Part shown: in pieces, positions 56,572-64,000 of the stretch
Layout: each line of letters begins with the position of its first letter
How positions within the stretch are numbered: the first letter of the stretch is position 1
Assembly: GCF_007741475.1 (NCBI RefSeq)
Contig: NZ_CP036261.1
Span: 7,131,798 to 7,195,797 of the forward strand
Origin: Rosistilla ulvae
GTDB taxonomy: Bacteria; Planctomycetota; Planctomycetia; Pirellulales; Pirellulaceae
Direction: 5' to 3'
DNA length: 64,000 bases
The notes under the pieces: generated by a model
What the model was told of the DNA's origin: nothing
Seen by the model: only the letters and a program-made list of their open reading frames with translations
Database searches by the model: none
Position numbers and translations under genes: made by a program

Positions 56572-57174
56572 ATGTCCGATCTTGATTTGTCAGCGCAAAG
56601 TAATGCGGACGGAATGAATCGAAAAGTAGAAGAATTGAACGAGGATGCCGAAGCCCGAGAGATGGAGCTGCGTCTGGAGTTCGAACAGATGCTACAAGCT
56701 TCACGGGATAAACTGATGCTCTACCTGGTCGCGCTCGTGAGCAATGTCGCTGATGCGGAAGACCTTTGTCAGCGGATAAGCCTGGTAATGTGGCAGAAAT
56801 TTTCCGATTACGACCGTTCACGTAGCTTCCTGTCGTGGGCATGTGGGATCGCACGATTCGAAGCGTATAACTTTCGTCGGGCGCGTGTCGCAGATCGAAT
56901 GCTTTGGCGAAACGACCTGCCAGAACTATTGGCCAGCACGCTCGAGAATTTAGACCAAGCCCCATCTCATCAGCGATTGTCGGCATTGCGAAATTGTGTG
57001 CAGGCACTTCCCGAGCGGGAGCAATCCTTTGTCTGGCAAATCTACTGGGAAGGACGCTCGTTCGATTCCATTGCGCAATCACTGGGCTGCTCGGTTCGCA
57101 CGTTTTACAACCGAATGTATTTACTCCGGCGTCGATTGTCCCATTGTGTCGCCAGGCGTTCGAAGGCGGAATAG
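56572..57174 (+). CDS. ECF sigma factor (Rhodopirellula/Verrucomicrobium type), 200 aa
   Basis: Sigma-70 family, ECF group. Region 2 includes FEQMLQASRDKLMLYLVALV and NVADAEDLCQRISLVMWQKF then the -10-recognition SFLSWACGIARFEAYNFRR; region 4 is LRNCVQALPEREQSFVWQIY with the helix-turn-helix SIAQSLGCSVRTFYNRMYLL. The start may be ATG 56572 or, less likely, GTG 56533. It is followed 48 bases later by a FecR-like membrane protein, which is its probable anti-sigma or signal partner. In planctomycetes such pairs are commonly linked to PSCyt1/DUF1501 genes, as here. Target promoters are not identifiable. Confidence 0.93.
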   Translation: MSDLDLSAQSNADGMNRKVEELNEDAEAREMELRLEFEQMLQASRDKLMLYLVALVSNVADAEDLCQRISLVMWQKFSDYDRSRSFLSWACGIARFEAYNFRRARVADRMLWRNDLPELLASTLENLDQAPSHQRLSALRNCVQALPEREQSFVWQIYWEGRSFDSIAQSLGCSVRTFYNRMYLLRRRLSHCVARRSKAE

Positions 57175-57222
57175 TACAAGTTTTTACAGAGCCCGACGCG
57201 GATTGTCCAAAGAGAGGGCGTT

Positions 57223-58791
57223 ATGAGCGATTCAGAATTTCAACGTATTTCATCGTTATTCGAGGCGATCATCGCCGGCACGCTAACTCTTCAGCAAAAA
57301 GAAGATCTAGAGTGTGCCCTTGTCGAGTCCGAGCCGCTGCGTGTCGCCTATCTGCAGGCCATGAGCATGCATCTCGATTTAGATCAACTGAGCCGCTCGG
57401 ATGAAGACATCCCGGAACTCGTGAAATCGCAAGGGGAAACCTTGGTCCCGGACAAGCACAACCTGTGGCGCAGCAGGATCTTTCTGGCTGGTTTGGCTGC
57501 CAGTATTCTGGTCTTGGTCTCACTCCTCACGGTTTTGTTGACAACGCCCCAATCAAATCCCGTCGCCGTAGTTCCCCAAGGTGGCGACGAGGATCACTCG
57601 CCAAAGACGGTTGCGGTGGCCAACGCAATACTCGTTAGCCAAGGTGGCGATCCCACAACCGGCGGCCAGAAAGTAACGATTGGCAAGAACTATGTTCTCA
57701 CCGAGGGGGTCCTTGGAATCGAGTTTGCATCGGGGGCCCGTGCCGTCTTTCAGGCGCCGTGTGTCTTCACCGCAGAAGGTCGCCAGTCGCTGCGTGTACG
57801 ATCGGGAAAGTGTTCGGTCGATGCGCCCCCTGGGGCCGAGGGTGTCGAGCTGCTGGGACCTGCGGCCGAGGGTGTCGACCAGGGAACGCGCTGCGCAACC
57901 GGTATTGCGGAGACGGGCGAAGCTCAACTCGTGGCGATCGACGGGGAAGCGACGCTGTCTTCCTTGAAACAACGCACACGTCCGACCATGCACTTACGTA
58001 GCGGCGATATGGCACCGGAACCCGGCATGTCCCCGCATCGATCGAAGGGTTCTCTTCCCTCTCGGACCAATTTAGATCGCTTACCGGATCGCATCATTCG
58101 CTACGAAGCAACGTTCATTGACTCATACGCCGACGAATTACTCACCCTTACGGTTCAACGAAATGGCGTCACCAGCACGATCGACCGCGACGATCTCATT
58201 CGGGCTCGCGTTGTGCATTTTGAATCGGGGAAAAATGCGGCTACGTTTTGCACGAAGATGGGAGACCATCTGCCGACAGGAGAGGATCGCTTAAAGCTCC
58301 TGCACGGCGACTTTAGTCTGGTCACGGGGATCATCAATCCAATCGCCCGTCCCGGTCGAAAGGTTTCCATGCGGGTTGAGTTCGAAGAGGCAATCGTCAA
58401 TGCACCAGGCCCCGACATTGTGATCTTCGATCTCCAACTCCTGGTCTACGATCCCGATGGCGACAAGCTGGTCTTGCGATCAGGTGACGAGCGTCAGAAC
58501 CGCCCTACATTGACTGTCGAGCAGTTCGATATTGGACTGAACTCCCCGTATGCGCTCGACCTCTTTCCTCATTGCACGTATCGCGCGCAGGAAGCCACCC
58601 GTTCGATCGACGACCTGAAGCAAAACGCGTTCATTCATGGTCGTCAGATCAACATCGATGCACGTGCCCTCGCGGTCGCGATCGATTTAAGCGACCTCGG
58701 CTATGAGGAAGGTGAGTCGCTGCAGAGGCTCGAATTTCTAAACACTTCAGGCGGTATCGATCCAGTCCTCATCGTCGGCTTGCGACCGTAA
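57223..58791 (+). CDS. FecR-like membrane protein, 522 aa
   Basis: The N-terminal 80 residues are acidic and helical (FEAIIAGTLTLQQKEDLECA), a cytoplasmic part that could hold the sigma factor. A membrane helix follows (IFLAGLAASILVLVSLLTVL, about 86-105). The FecR-type beta domain occupies about 130-270 (GVLGIEFASGARAVFQAPCV, LRVRSGKCSVDAPPGAEGVE), then a second beta-rich domain of unknown family, possibly lectin-like, to the end. The layout is that of planctomycete FecR proteins paired with ECF sigma factors. A purine-rich GAGAGGGCGTT site precedes ATG 57223. An internal 14-base direct repeat (GCCGAGGGTGTCGA) occurs twice around 57835-57885. Confidence 0.88.
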   Translation: MSDSEFQRISSLFEAIIAGTLTLQQKEDLECALVESEPLRVAYLQAMSMHLDLDQLSRSDEDIPELVKSQGETLVPDKHNLWRSRIFLAGLAASILVLVSLLTVLLTTPQSNPVAVVPQGGDEDHSPKTVAVANAILVSQGGDPTTGGQKVTIGKNYVLTEGVLGIEFASGARAVFQAPCVFTAEGRQSLRVRSGKCSVDAPPGAEGVELLGPAAEGVDQGTRCATGIAETGEAQLVAIDGEATLSSLKQRTRPTMHLRSGDMAPEPGMSPHRSKGSLPSRTNLDRLPDRIIRYEATFIDSYADELLTLTVQRNGVTSTIDRDDLIRARVVHFESGKNAATFCTKMGDHLPTGEDRLKLLHGDFSLVTGIINPIARPGRKVSMRVEFEEAIVNAPGPDIVIFDLQLLVYDPDGDKLVLRSGDERQNRPTLTVEQFDIGLNSPYALDLFPHCTYRAQEATRSIDDLKQNAFIHGRQINIDARALAVAIDLSDLGYEEGESLQRLEFLNTSGGIDPVLIVGLRP

Positions 58792-58793
58792 GC

Positions 58794-59029
58794 GTTCTCG
58801 GGGCTGACGACGTCGGCCCCGCCGGGGCGTTTGGGGTTGAGGGCGGTCTTCGTGGCGTCATCTGTTCTCGGGGCTGACGCCCCGAGCTAACGACGTCGGC
58901 CCCGCCGGGGCGTTTGGGGATGAGGATGGTTTTCGTGGCGCCATCTGTTCTCGGGGCTGACGCCCCGAGCTAACGACGCCGGCCCCGTCGGGGCGTTTGG
59001 GGTGATGGCGGTTGCTCGTGGAGTGATGC
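58794..59029. repeat. Three copies of an 83-base palindromic repeat
   Basis: Units begin with GTTCTCGGGGCTGACG at 58794, 58864 and 58947. The period is 83 bases; the first copy lacks 13 bases between CTGACG and the second palindrome, and the third copy is degenerate at its 3' end. Each full unit holds two hairpins: CTCGGGGC-TGAC-GCCCCGAG and a C/G-rich GGCCCC-GCC-GGGGC. This is the form of a REP/BIME-like element. It begins three bases after the stop of the FecR-like gene and could act as terminator or mRNA stabiliser. Confidence 0.85.
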
Positions 59030-59073
59030 CGTGGGTAGCCCAAAGATTCGATACGCGTGGAGATTCTTCCGCC

Positions 59074-59191
59074 CAAATCACCCCGCACCAAATCACCCCG
59101 CACCAAATCACCCCGCACCAAATCACCCCGCACCAAGTCACCCCGCACCAAGTCACCCCGCACCAATCATCCCGCACCAATCATCCTGCTT
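59074..59191. repeat. Eight tandem copies of a 15-base unit
   Basis: Units CAAATCACCCCGCAC start at 59074, 59089, 59104 and 59119; variants CAAGTCACC at 59134 and 59149; shortened variants CAATCATCC at 59164 and 59178. The array is a minisatellite. It ends inside the last codons of the minus-strand gene at 59181. Open frames through it give artificial five-residue repeats and are not genes. Confidence 0.9.
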
Positions 59192-59609
59192 CCTCTCCCT
59201 CTCCTCTATGCATAGACACGGATTGAAGATAGGTTTGGATGCTCGCGTCGGGAGATTGATTCGGACCATGCGATGGCTGGCCGTAGCGCGATCGCAGGAA
59301 GCGAAACTCGGGTTGCAGTGAGGCGGGCGAAGTCGATGGGGGATGATGTGGATCGGCGGCGAAGTCGATCTCGACGAAGTGCTGCAAGTCGTCGAAGTCC
59401 AAGTCGCGGCCGGATCGCCCAAGGCAGATGGCGTAGTCGTCGCGGAGTGCTTCCCAGTTGCTTGGCCATGTGTCGCCATTGGCTTTCATGTGCTCGATGC
59501 ACATCGACGCGACAAACTGGGACGCATTAAAACTGGTGACGCGACGAATCGTCTGATAGACATTCCGCAGGCCGAGGCAGATCGCAGCGACGCTGACAAC
59601 CGCCAGCAA
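59181..59609 (-). CDS. Hypothetical protein with N-terminal membrane helix, at least 142 aa
   Basis: The first usable start is TTG 59609, but in-frame codons just upstream read T-R-F-Q-L-R-T-L-L-L-A-V-V, the usual N-terminus of a large group of small planctomycete membrane proteins (RFxLRTLL followed by a hydrophobic helix). A stop lies ten codons upstream of the TTG, so the true start must be within those codons and may be non-standard. The rest is soluble and acidic with no recognised domain. It follows the TPR gene with almost no gap and its stop lies in the 15-base tandem array, so the C-terminus may be altered by that array. Confidence 0.6.
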   Translation of the reverse strand: MLAVVSVAAICLGLRNVYQTIRRVTSFNASQFVASMCIEHMKANGDTWPSNWEALRDDYAICLGRSGRDLDFDDLQHFVEIDFAADPHHPPSTSPASLQPEFRFLRSRYGQPSHGPNQSPDASIQTYLQSVSMHRGEGEEAG

Positions 59610-59632
59610 CAGCGTGCGAAGCTGGAACCGCG

Positions 59633-60793
59633 TTACATGCTAGCCCACCGACTGCCGGCGTAGCGGTCGTTCAACAGGTTGCGAGCCGCGACGGCGCGGT
59701 CGGTCTTCTTCACTTGCTCCCAAAGCTTGCTCAATTGATACAGCGCTTCGGCGTGGATCTCGGGTTGATCATAAAACAGCACGTCGACGTGCAGGTAGGC
59801 CATCAGAGCTTCCTTGGGCTTGTTGGCTTTCAAGTAGCAGGCCCCTAGCGCGTTGTAGGCGCGGCCAAATAGTTCCGCGTCCGATTCGTCGCTTTCGGCA
59901 ATCAACTTTTCGATCTTGGCGATCGATGCGTCGGGCGATCCCGTCTCCGCTTGGCAGCGAGCCACGCCGACTTGAGCCAACAACTGCTGTCGTTTGATTT
60001 CAGCTGTCGCTGCGGAAACTCCCGCCAACGAAGCAAACTTCTTCTCCGCCCCAGCAAAATCTTTCTGCGCCATCAAGGCGCGGGCTTCCAGCATCACCGC
60101 GTGCATCTTGTAGTCGGGCCAAGGGGCTTGAGCGGAGATCGCGCCGTAATATTTGATCGCTTCAGGGTATTTGCCCAATGCCACCGCGAGATCGCCGAGC
60201 GTTTCGGCAGCCGTGAAGAAGTGATGGCTCTTGGAGGCCTTGCGGACAAAGGCGAGCATCGACGAAGCAGCCCGCCCTTTGTCGCCACCGCTGGAAAGAG
60301 CCAACCGCCCCTCGCACAACGCCAAGTAGAATTGCAGATCTTGCAAAATGATTGGTCGCGTGACACTGGCTGGATTGATCTTCTTCAATTCGTCCATCGC
60401 CGATTGATAATCGCCCGCCAAAACCCGCGCCCGAGCTTGCTTCAATTCCGCCGGATCCTCCTTGAATCCAAGCCGACGGATTTCGTTGACGGCGATCTCG
60501 CGATCGGTCCCCTGGACCTTGATCGTGACCGCCGTTGGCGTCGAACCAACAAACTCGCCATTCATCGGCGTGCCACGCAGCGGATAGACTTGGTCGAATT
60601 GCGCGGTTGCGACACCAGGCAGCCCCAATAACATCACAAACGCCATACACTTGATCGAAGCAGGAAGACCGATCGACCGACAAACGGAACGGCGTTGCTG
60701 TGGCGAACACATATCTTCAGCGGTCCGCAACGGAGAACCGTGCATCCGAGCCATCAAGCTAGTCCCATTCAAATCGAGGTTGTGAAAACTCAT
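59633..60793 (-). CDS. Hypothetical secreted TPR-like protein, 386 aa
   Basis: The ATG at 60793 overlaps the stop of the preceding gene (ATGA at 60790-60793). The first 49 residues are hydrophilic; a signal-peptide-like segment is at Met50 (MAFVMLLGLPGVATAQFDQV), so either the start is Met50 or the protein has an unusual long leader. Residues 70-120 contain a small beta domain (VTIKVQGTDREIAVNEIRRL); the rest is helical TPR (SAMDELKKINPASVTRPIIL; FGRAYNALGACYLKANKPKE). It is the second gene in a minus-strand unit with the 1036-residue TPR protein. An envelope scaffold role is inferred only from the repeats and export signal. Confidence 0.75.
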   Translation of the reverse strand: MSFHNLDLNGTSLMARMHGSPLRTAEDMCSPQQRRSVCRSIGLPASIKCMAFVMLLGLPGVATAQFDQVYPLRGTPMNGEFVGSTPTAVTIKVQGTDREIAVNEIRRLGFKEDPAELKQARARVLAGDYQSAMDELKKINPASVTRPIILQDLQFYLALCEGRLALSSGGDKGRAASSMLAFVRKASKSHHFFTAAETLGDLAVALGKYPEAIKYYGAISAQAPWPDYKMHAVMLEARALMAQKDFAGAEKKFASLAGVSAATAEIKRQQLLAQVGVARCQAETGSPDASIAKIEKLIAESDESDAELFGRAYNALGACYLKANKPKEALMAYLHVDVLFYDQPEIHAEALYQLSKLWEQVKKTDRAVAARNLLNDRYAGSRWASM

Positions 60794-63700
60794 TTACTTT
60801 CTCCGCTGTCCGCTTCGTTTGCTGGTTGTTCGATCTTTGGAAGTCCGACGGCTGGCTTGCCCATCGCGGTCTGCACTTCCTTTAATGTTTCGTCGTATTT
60901 GGCTGGCCACTGATCGCCACCCAAAGTGGGATACAATTTCTGCGTCTGGGATAGGCTGCGCTCCGCCTTGGACAACAGCGTGTCCTTTTCGGCCCCCTGT
61001 CGCGACGCAGCCAACGCCAACGCCAACGCGCTGCGGGCGTATTCGTAACGTGCTTCGTAAAATGTGTTGCGAAATTGTGGGTAGGTGATCGTCGTCTTGG
61101 CGATCTTGGCCCATCCCCAAACCGATACGGCATCGCTGCCGGGCCCATTCATCGCGTCGAAATATTTGTCAGCATCCTGCTGGCCCCAGTCTTGCAGCAA
61201 CTTTGCCGCTTCGACCTGCACGTTCAACATCATCGCATTTTTTGCCAACACCTCTTCGAAGATCGCCAGCGCTGCACCGAAGTTGCCCGTCGTGGCTTGC
61301 ACCTGAGCCATCCGCAATTTGATCTGCGTCGCGGTCCCCTCGGGCAGATCGGGACGCTGCAACATGTTCTCGAACGCGGCAATCGATTGATCGTAATACT
61401 TCTTCGCATCGGGACCGATCTCGCCGTCGGTCGTGAATCCAGCTCCCAAACTGGAGAAGGTTTCGGCGACCCAGTTCAAAACGTTCAGGTCGCTCGATCC
61501 GCTGCTCAGCTGTTCCAGAAACGCTTCGAAAACAACCGACAACGCTCGCTTGTCGTCATCCGACTGAGCGGCTTTCATCTGGCGTTCGATGTCTTGAGCC
61601 AAGCTAATGTAGACACTCAACATCCGCTGCGTGCCCGCTTCGTCGTCGGCAACCGCCTGTTGCATCGACGTCATCACGCCTTTGGCTTTCTCCATCATCG
61701 CGTCGCCGTTGTCGCCCAACGAACCGATATAGGCACGAAGCGCGGTCCGGTAGGTCTCTTCGACCATCACCGGATTGCTGACCGATGGATCCTTTTTATC
61801 GACCAGCGTCAGCGGGCCAACTTGCGCATTCTCAAGAACTTCGACAGCTTCGGGGCCTTGCAGCGTTTCGACGTAGGCTTGCGCCAGCGAAAGCATCGCA
61901 GTAACCGTTGTCGTATCGGCAGGTCCTTTGGCCGCCAGACTGGCAAACGCCGCCGACAACAGTTCGATCGTCCCCTTCTGCAGCGTCTCCAACTCCGCTC
62001 GCTCCTTGGCCAGATCGGTTCCCTCGGGAGCTCCTTCCTGTTCCCACGTTCGCACTTGTTGTGAGTGGGTAATGTATCGGCCCCACATCGCTTGGCCGGT
62101 TTGCAGTTCGGCCTGCAAGCGCCCCGCCGATCCGGCCGGTATCCGCTGCGTCAGCTGTTTGGCGAGCGTCAAGTCGCCATCGTTGATCACAAACGGGATC
62201 ACCGTCGTCAACGCTTCGGCCGCTTCAGGACGCTTGGGCCAGGTGTCGGCGATGTACATCGCCAGCGTTGTGATCCGATCGGCTTCGAAGTCGGCATCAG
62301 CCGCATCGGCTTGATCGTACAGGGTGACATAACTGGCCAGCGCGATCTTGGCCGAGGGGACTGCGCCGGCGGAAGTTGGATGCCGGCGGGCGACAAATTC
62401 TCCCATCAACGCCGCTTCGAATGGCTTTTGTTCCAGGTAATACAGATAGCACATGAAGTAGCGGACAAAGTTGACTTCCGATTGCGGCGTATCGCGATCG
62501 GCCAAAGCGAGGGCAAGCCGGAAGAAACGCATCGCTTTATCGCGTGCTGATTGCGCGGCGGCTTGGCTAGTCTTCAACTTCTCTTGCAGCGACTTCTTGG
62601 TGGCTTCGTCTTTGGCCGCCGCCAATTCGCTAGCGACTTGCTGGACCGCCGCATCGCTGCTGGCGATCGCTTGCAACGCCTCCTGACCAGCAACCTTGGC
62701 GTCCTCGAAGTTCTCCGGGACAAATTCGACTTGCGCGTCCTCGGGTCCGCCCAAGCGAGCGGCCAGACGGCGGGCTTCGTCTTGGAATTCGGAGCGCACC
62801 TTGGCGACCGCCTCCGCATGCGTGCGGGCCTCAGCGATCGACCGACTGACCAATCGCTTGTCGCTTTCCTCCGCGTCGTCGGCCTGCATTTTGTAAGCCT
62901 TGGCGAGACTCAACCGGATCGCCAACCAATCGGGTTCGCGATCTTCGTGCGGTCTTGCCAGTCCGATCCAACGATCTCCCTGCTTGATCGCTTCAAGGTA
63001 TTTTTGTTGCGAGTTATCGAGCCAACACTCCATCGCCAATCGGAGTGTCTTGGTCTTGAGAACGCGAAACGCATCGGGTTCGTCGGGCTGGTCCAACAGT
63101 TCGCCGTAGTAGCCCAGAGCATCGCGAAGCCGTCCCAATCGCTGGTTGCAGCGGCCTTGATACATCCGCGCATACAAGCCGGCCAAACGCGTGCGATATT
63201 CTTTATAGATCTCGTCGTACAGCGTGGCCGCTTCGATCAGATACTTCTTCTGCTCGGGCGAACCAGCCGGCACGGTTTCGGCCGATTCCTCGCGAATCGC
63301 CGCGGCGAGCAATTGGGTTTGCAAGTTATCGGCTCGCAACTGGGTTCGCTGTTGGATCAATGCCGCCTGTTTGCGATCCTTGGAATCGAGGACCTTGGGG
63401 ATTTTGTCCAGTTCCGCGTTGACCGACTTGTTCAGTTCCGCCAGCACCGCGGCCGCTTCGTTGTATTGTTTGGTCGCCTGTTGAAGCAGTTTAGGCCCGC
63501 CGCCGTCATTGGCTTGCTGGACACTCATCCGCGCCCGTTCGGCGATCAATCCGGCCAACTGGCTGCGAGCGGCATTGACCTGCGGGCTGTCCGGTTTCGC
63601 TTTCGCAAACGCCTTCAGCGCCGTTTCGGCATCGCTGAGATATTTAGTTCTCAGTTTGGGATCGTTCTGAGACCGGGAGGCCTCGATCAGCGTCACACCG

Positions 63701-63900
63701 CGTTCGAATTCGATCGCCTCTTTCAGGTCCGCTGGAGCGGCCGGATTGGCCTGCAGCGACTGCAAATAGTCCAAGGCGATATCGTGATAGCCGCGTGCCC
63801 GGAGCCCATCGAGGAAGGCGCGGGCAGGCTCGGCCGCCGACGCGGGGATCACCATGCCAATCAGCCAACAGGCGATGATCTGTAAACAAAATCGTTGCAT
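60790..63900 (-). CDS. Large secreted TPR-rich protein, 1036 aa
   Basis: A signal peptide (MQRFCLQIIACWLIGMVIPASA) starts at ATG 63900. The whole mature protein is alpha-helical with many TPR-like pairs, for example RGYHDIALDYLQSLQ, YYGELLDQPDEPDAFRV, AFENMLQRPDLPEGTATQIK and GNFGAALAIFEEVLAK, plus a charged coiled-coil near residues 400-450 (ASELAAAKDEATKKSLQEKL). No enzymatic domain is seen. It overlaps the second TPR gene by ATGA, and a third small membrane protein follows, so the three are probably one operon. The opposite strand also has long open frames but these lack signals and have shadow composition. Function is unknown. Confidence 0.85.
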   Translation of the reverse strand: MQRFCLQIIACWLIGMVIPASAAEPARAFLDGLRARGYHDIALDYLQSLQANPAAPADLKEAIEFERGVTLIEASRSQNDPKLRTKYLSDAETALKAFAKAKPDSPQVNAARSQLAGLIAERARMSVQQANDGGGPKLLQQATKQYNEAAAVLAELNKSVNAELDKIPKVLDSKDRKQAALIQQRTQLRADNLQTQLLAAAIREESAETVPAGSPEQKKYLIEAATLYDEIYKEYRTRLAGLYARMYQGRCNQRLGRLRDALGYYGELLDQPDEPDAFRVLKTKTLRLAMECWLDNSQQKYLEAIKQGDRWIGLARPHEDREPDWLAIRLSLAKAYKMQADDAEESDKRLVSRSIAEARTHAEAVAKVRSEFQDEARRLAARLGGPEDAQVEFVPENFEDAKVAGQEALQAIASSDAAVQQVASELAAAKDEATKKSLQEKLKTSQAAAQSARDKAMRFFRLALALADRDTPQSEVNFVRYFMCYLYYLEQKPFEAALMGEFVARRHPTSAGAVPSAKIALASYVTLYDQADAADADFEADRITTLAMYIADTWPKRPEAAEALTTVIPFVINDGDLTLAKQLTQRIPAGSAGRLQAELQTGQAMWGRYITHSQQVRTWEQEGAPEGTDLAKERAELETLQKGTIELLSAAFASLAAKGPADTTTVTAMLSLAQAYVETLQGPEAVEVLENAQVGPLTLVDKKDPSVSNPVMVEETYRTALRAYIGSLGDNGDAMMEKAKGVMTSMQQAVADDEAGTQRMLSVYISLAQDIERQMKAAQSDDDKRALSVVFEAFLEQLSSGSSDLNVLNWVAETFSSLGAGFTTDGEIGPDAKKYYDQSIAAFENMLQRPDLPEGTATQIKLRMAQVQATTGNFGAALAIFEEVLAKNAMMLNVQVEAAKLLQDWGQQDADKYFDAMNGPGSDAVSVWGWAKIAKTTITYPQFRNTFYEARYEYARSALALALAASRQGAEKDTLLSKAERSLSQTQKLYPTLGGDQWPAKYDETLKEVQTAMGKPAVGLPKIEQPANEADSGESK

Positions 63901-64000
63901 TTTCTTAGATTAGCCGTGCTGCCAGTTGGATTGCGTAAAGCCGGGAACCAGTGCAAGTTAAGCGAAAACAGGATGTCGAAGCAAGCATATTACAACGTCT

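Noticed and set aside
59074-59191. CRISPR array
   Set aside because: The units are 15 bases, directly adjacent and without unique spacers, and no cas gene is present.
58858-59226. Open frames giving repeated five-residue units on both strands
   Set aside because: They are produced by the 15-base tandem repeat, not by protein coding; no start signal or conserved sequence.
61075-63885. Plus-strand open frames (61075-62064, 62551-63885) opposite the large TPR gene
   Set aside because: No ribosome site, no domain and shadow composition; the minus-strand frame has a signal peptide and an operon overlap.

Overview
The window looks like chromosome from a planctomycete of the Pirellulaceae type (Rhodopirellula/Roseimaritima/Rosistilla-like). 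The evidence is family content that is hallmark for that group: two DUF1501 proteins, a PSCyt1/DUF1549/DUF1553 protein, two DUF1559 prepilin-like proteins with the H-X9-DG tail, a DUF1573 protein, a PmoA-like (DUF6807) protein, an ECF sigma factor of the Rhodopirellula/Verrucomicrobium kind, and TMTC-like TPR membrane proteins. The genus is not established. No rRNA, tRNA, CRISPR array, transposase or phage gene was seen.

Layout. 1-412: C-terminal end of a DUF1501 gene, converging on a two-gene minus-strand unit (secreted protein plus lipoprotein, 446-2946). 2947-3996: about 1 kb with no convincing gene. 3997-10427: prepilin-like DUF1559 gene with its own terminator, then DUF1573 protein, a zinc-ribbon/PilM-like fusion and a lipoprotein; this looks like an undescribed envelope-assembly unit. 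10539-21581: a tightly overlapped surface-glycan cluster (GT2, three GT4, asparagine-synthase-like amidotransferase, flippase, two methyltransferases, polytopic protein). 21910-27510: a polytopic membrane protein and two tandem-duplicated TMTC-like GT-C/TPR proteins. 27800-33921: housekeeping or dispersed genes (rsfS, PmoA-like, Upf1-like helicase, glmS, a 64-residue protein). 34061-35071: UDP-glucuronate epimerase family.

35635-43415 is the most striking region: a giant PUFA-synthase-like (Pfa-type) secondary-lipid synthase in which two nitronate-monooxygenase/PfaD-like barrels are fused to KS-AT-ACP. The ketoreductase lies in the -1 frame immediately after an A10 run, with the linker open across the junction. 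Either a programmed frameshift or transcriptional slippage makes two products, or the A-run length is wrong.

43447-47286 encodes a HyuA-HyuB (5-oxoprolinase type) fusion on the minus strand. It diverges from a membrane-anchored kinase-fold protein lacking the catalytic residues, which is followed by a small overlapping membrane protein. 49466-58791 is a planctomycete-specific module: DUF1501 and PSCyt1/DUF1553 genes on the minus strand, then DUF1559, alpha/beta hydrolase, small lipoprotein, ECF sigma factor and a FecR-like protein on the plus strand. 58794-59191 holds two kinds of repeat. 59181-63900 is a three-gene minus-strand unit of TPR-rich secreted proteins. Most gene-to-gene junctions in the operons are 4-base ATGA/GTGA overlaps, suggesting translational coupling.
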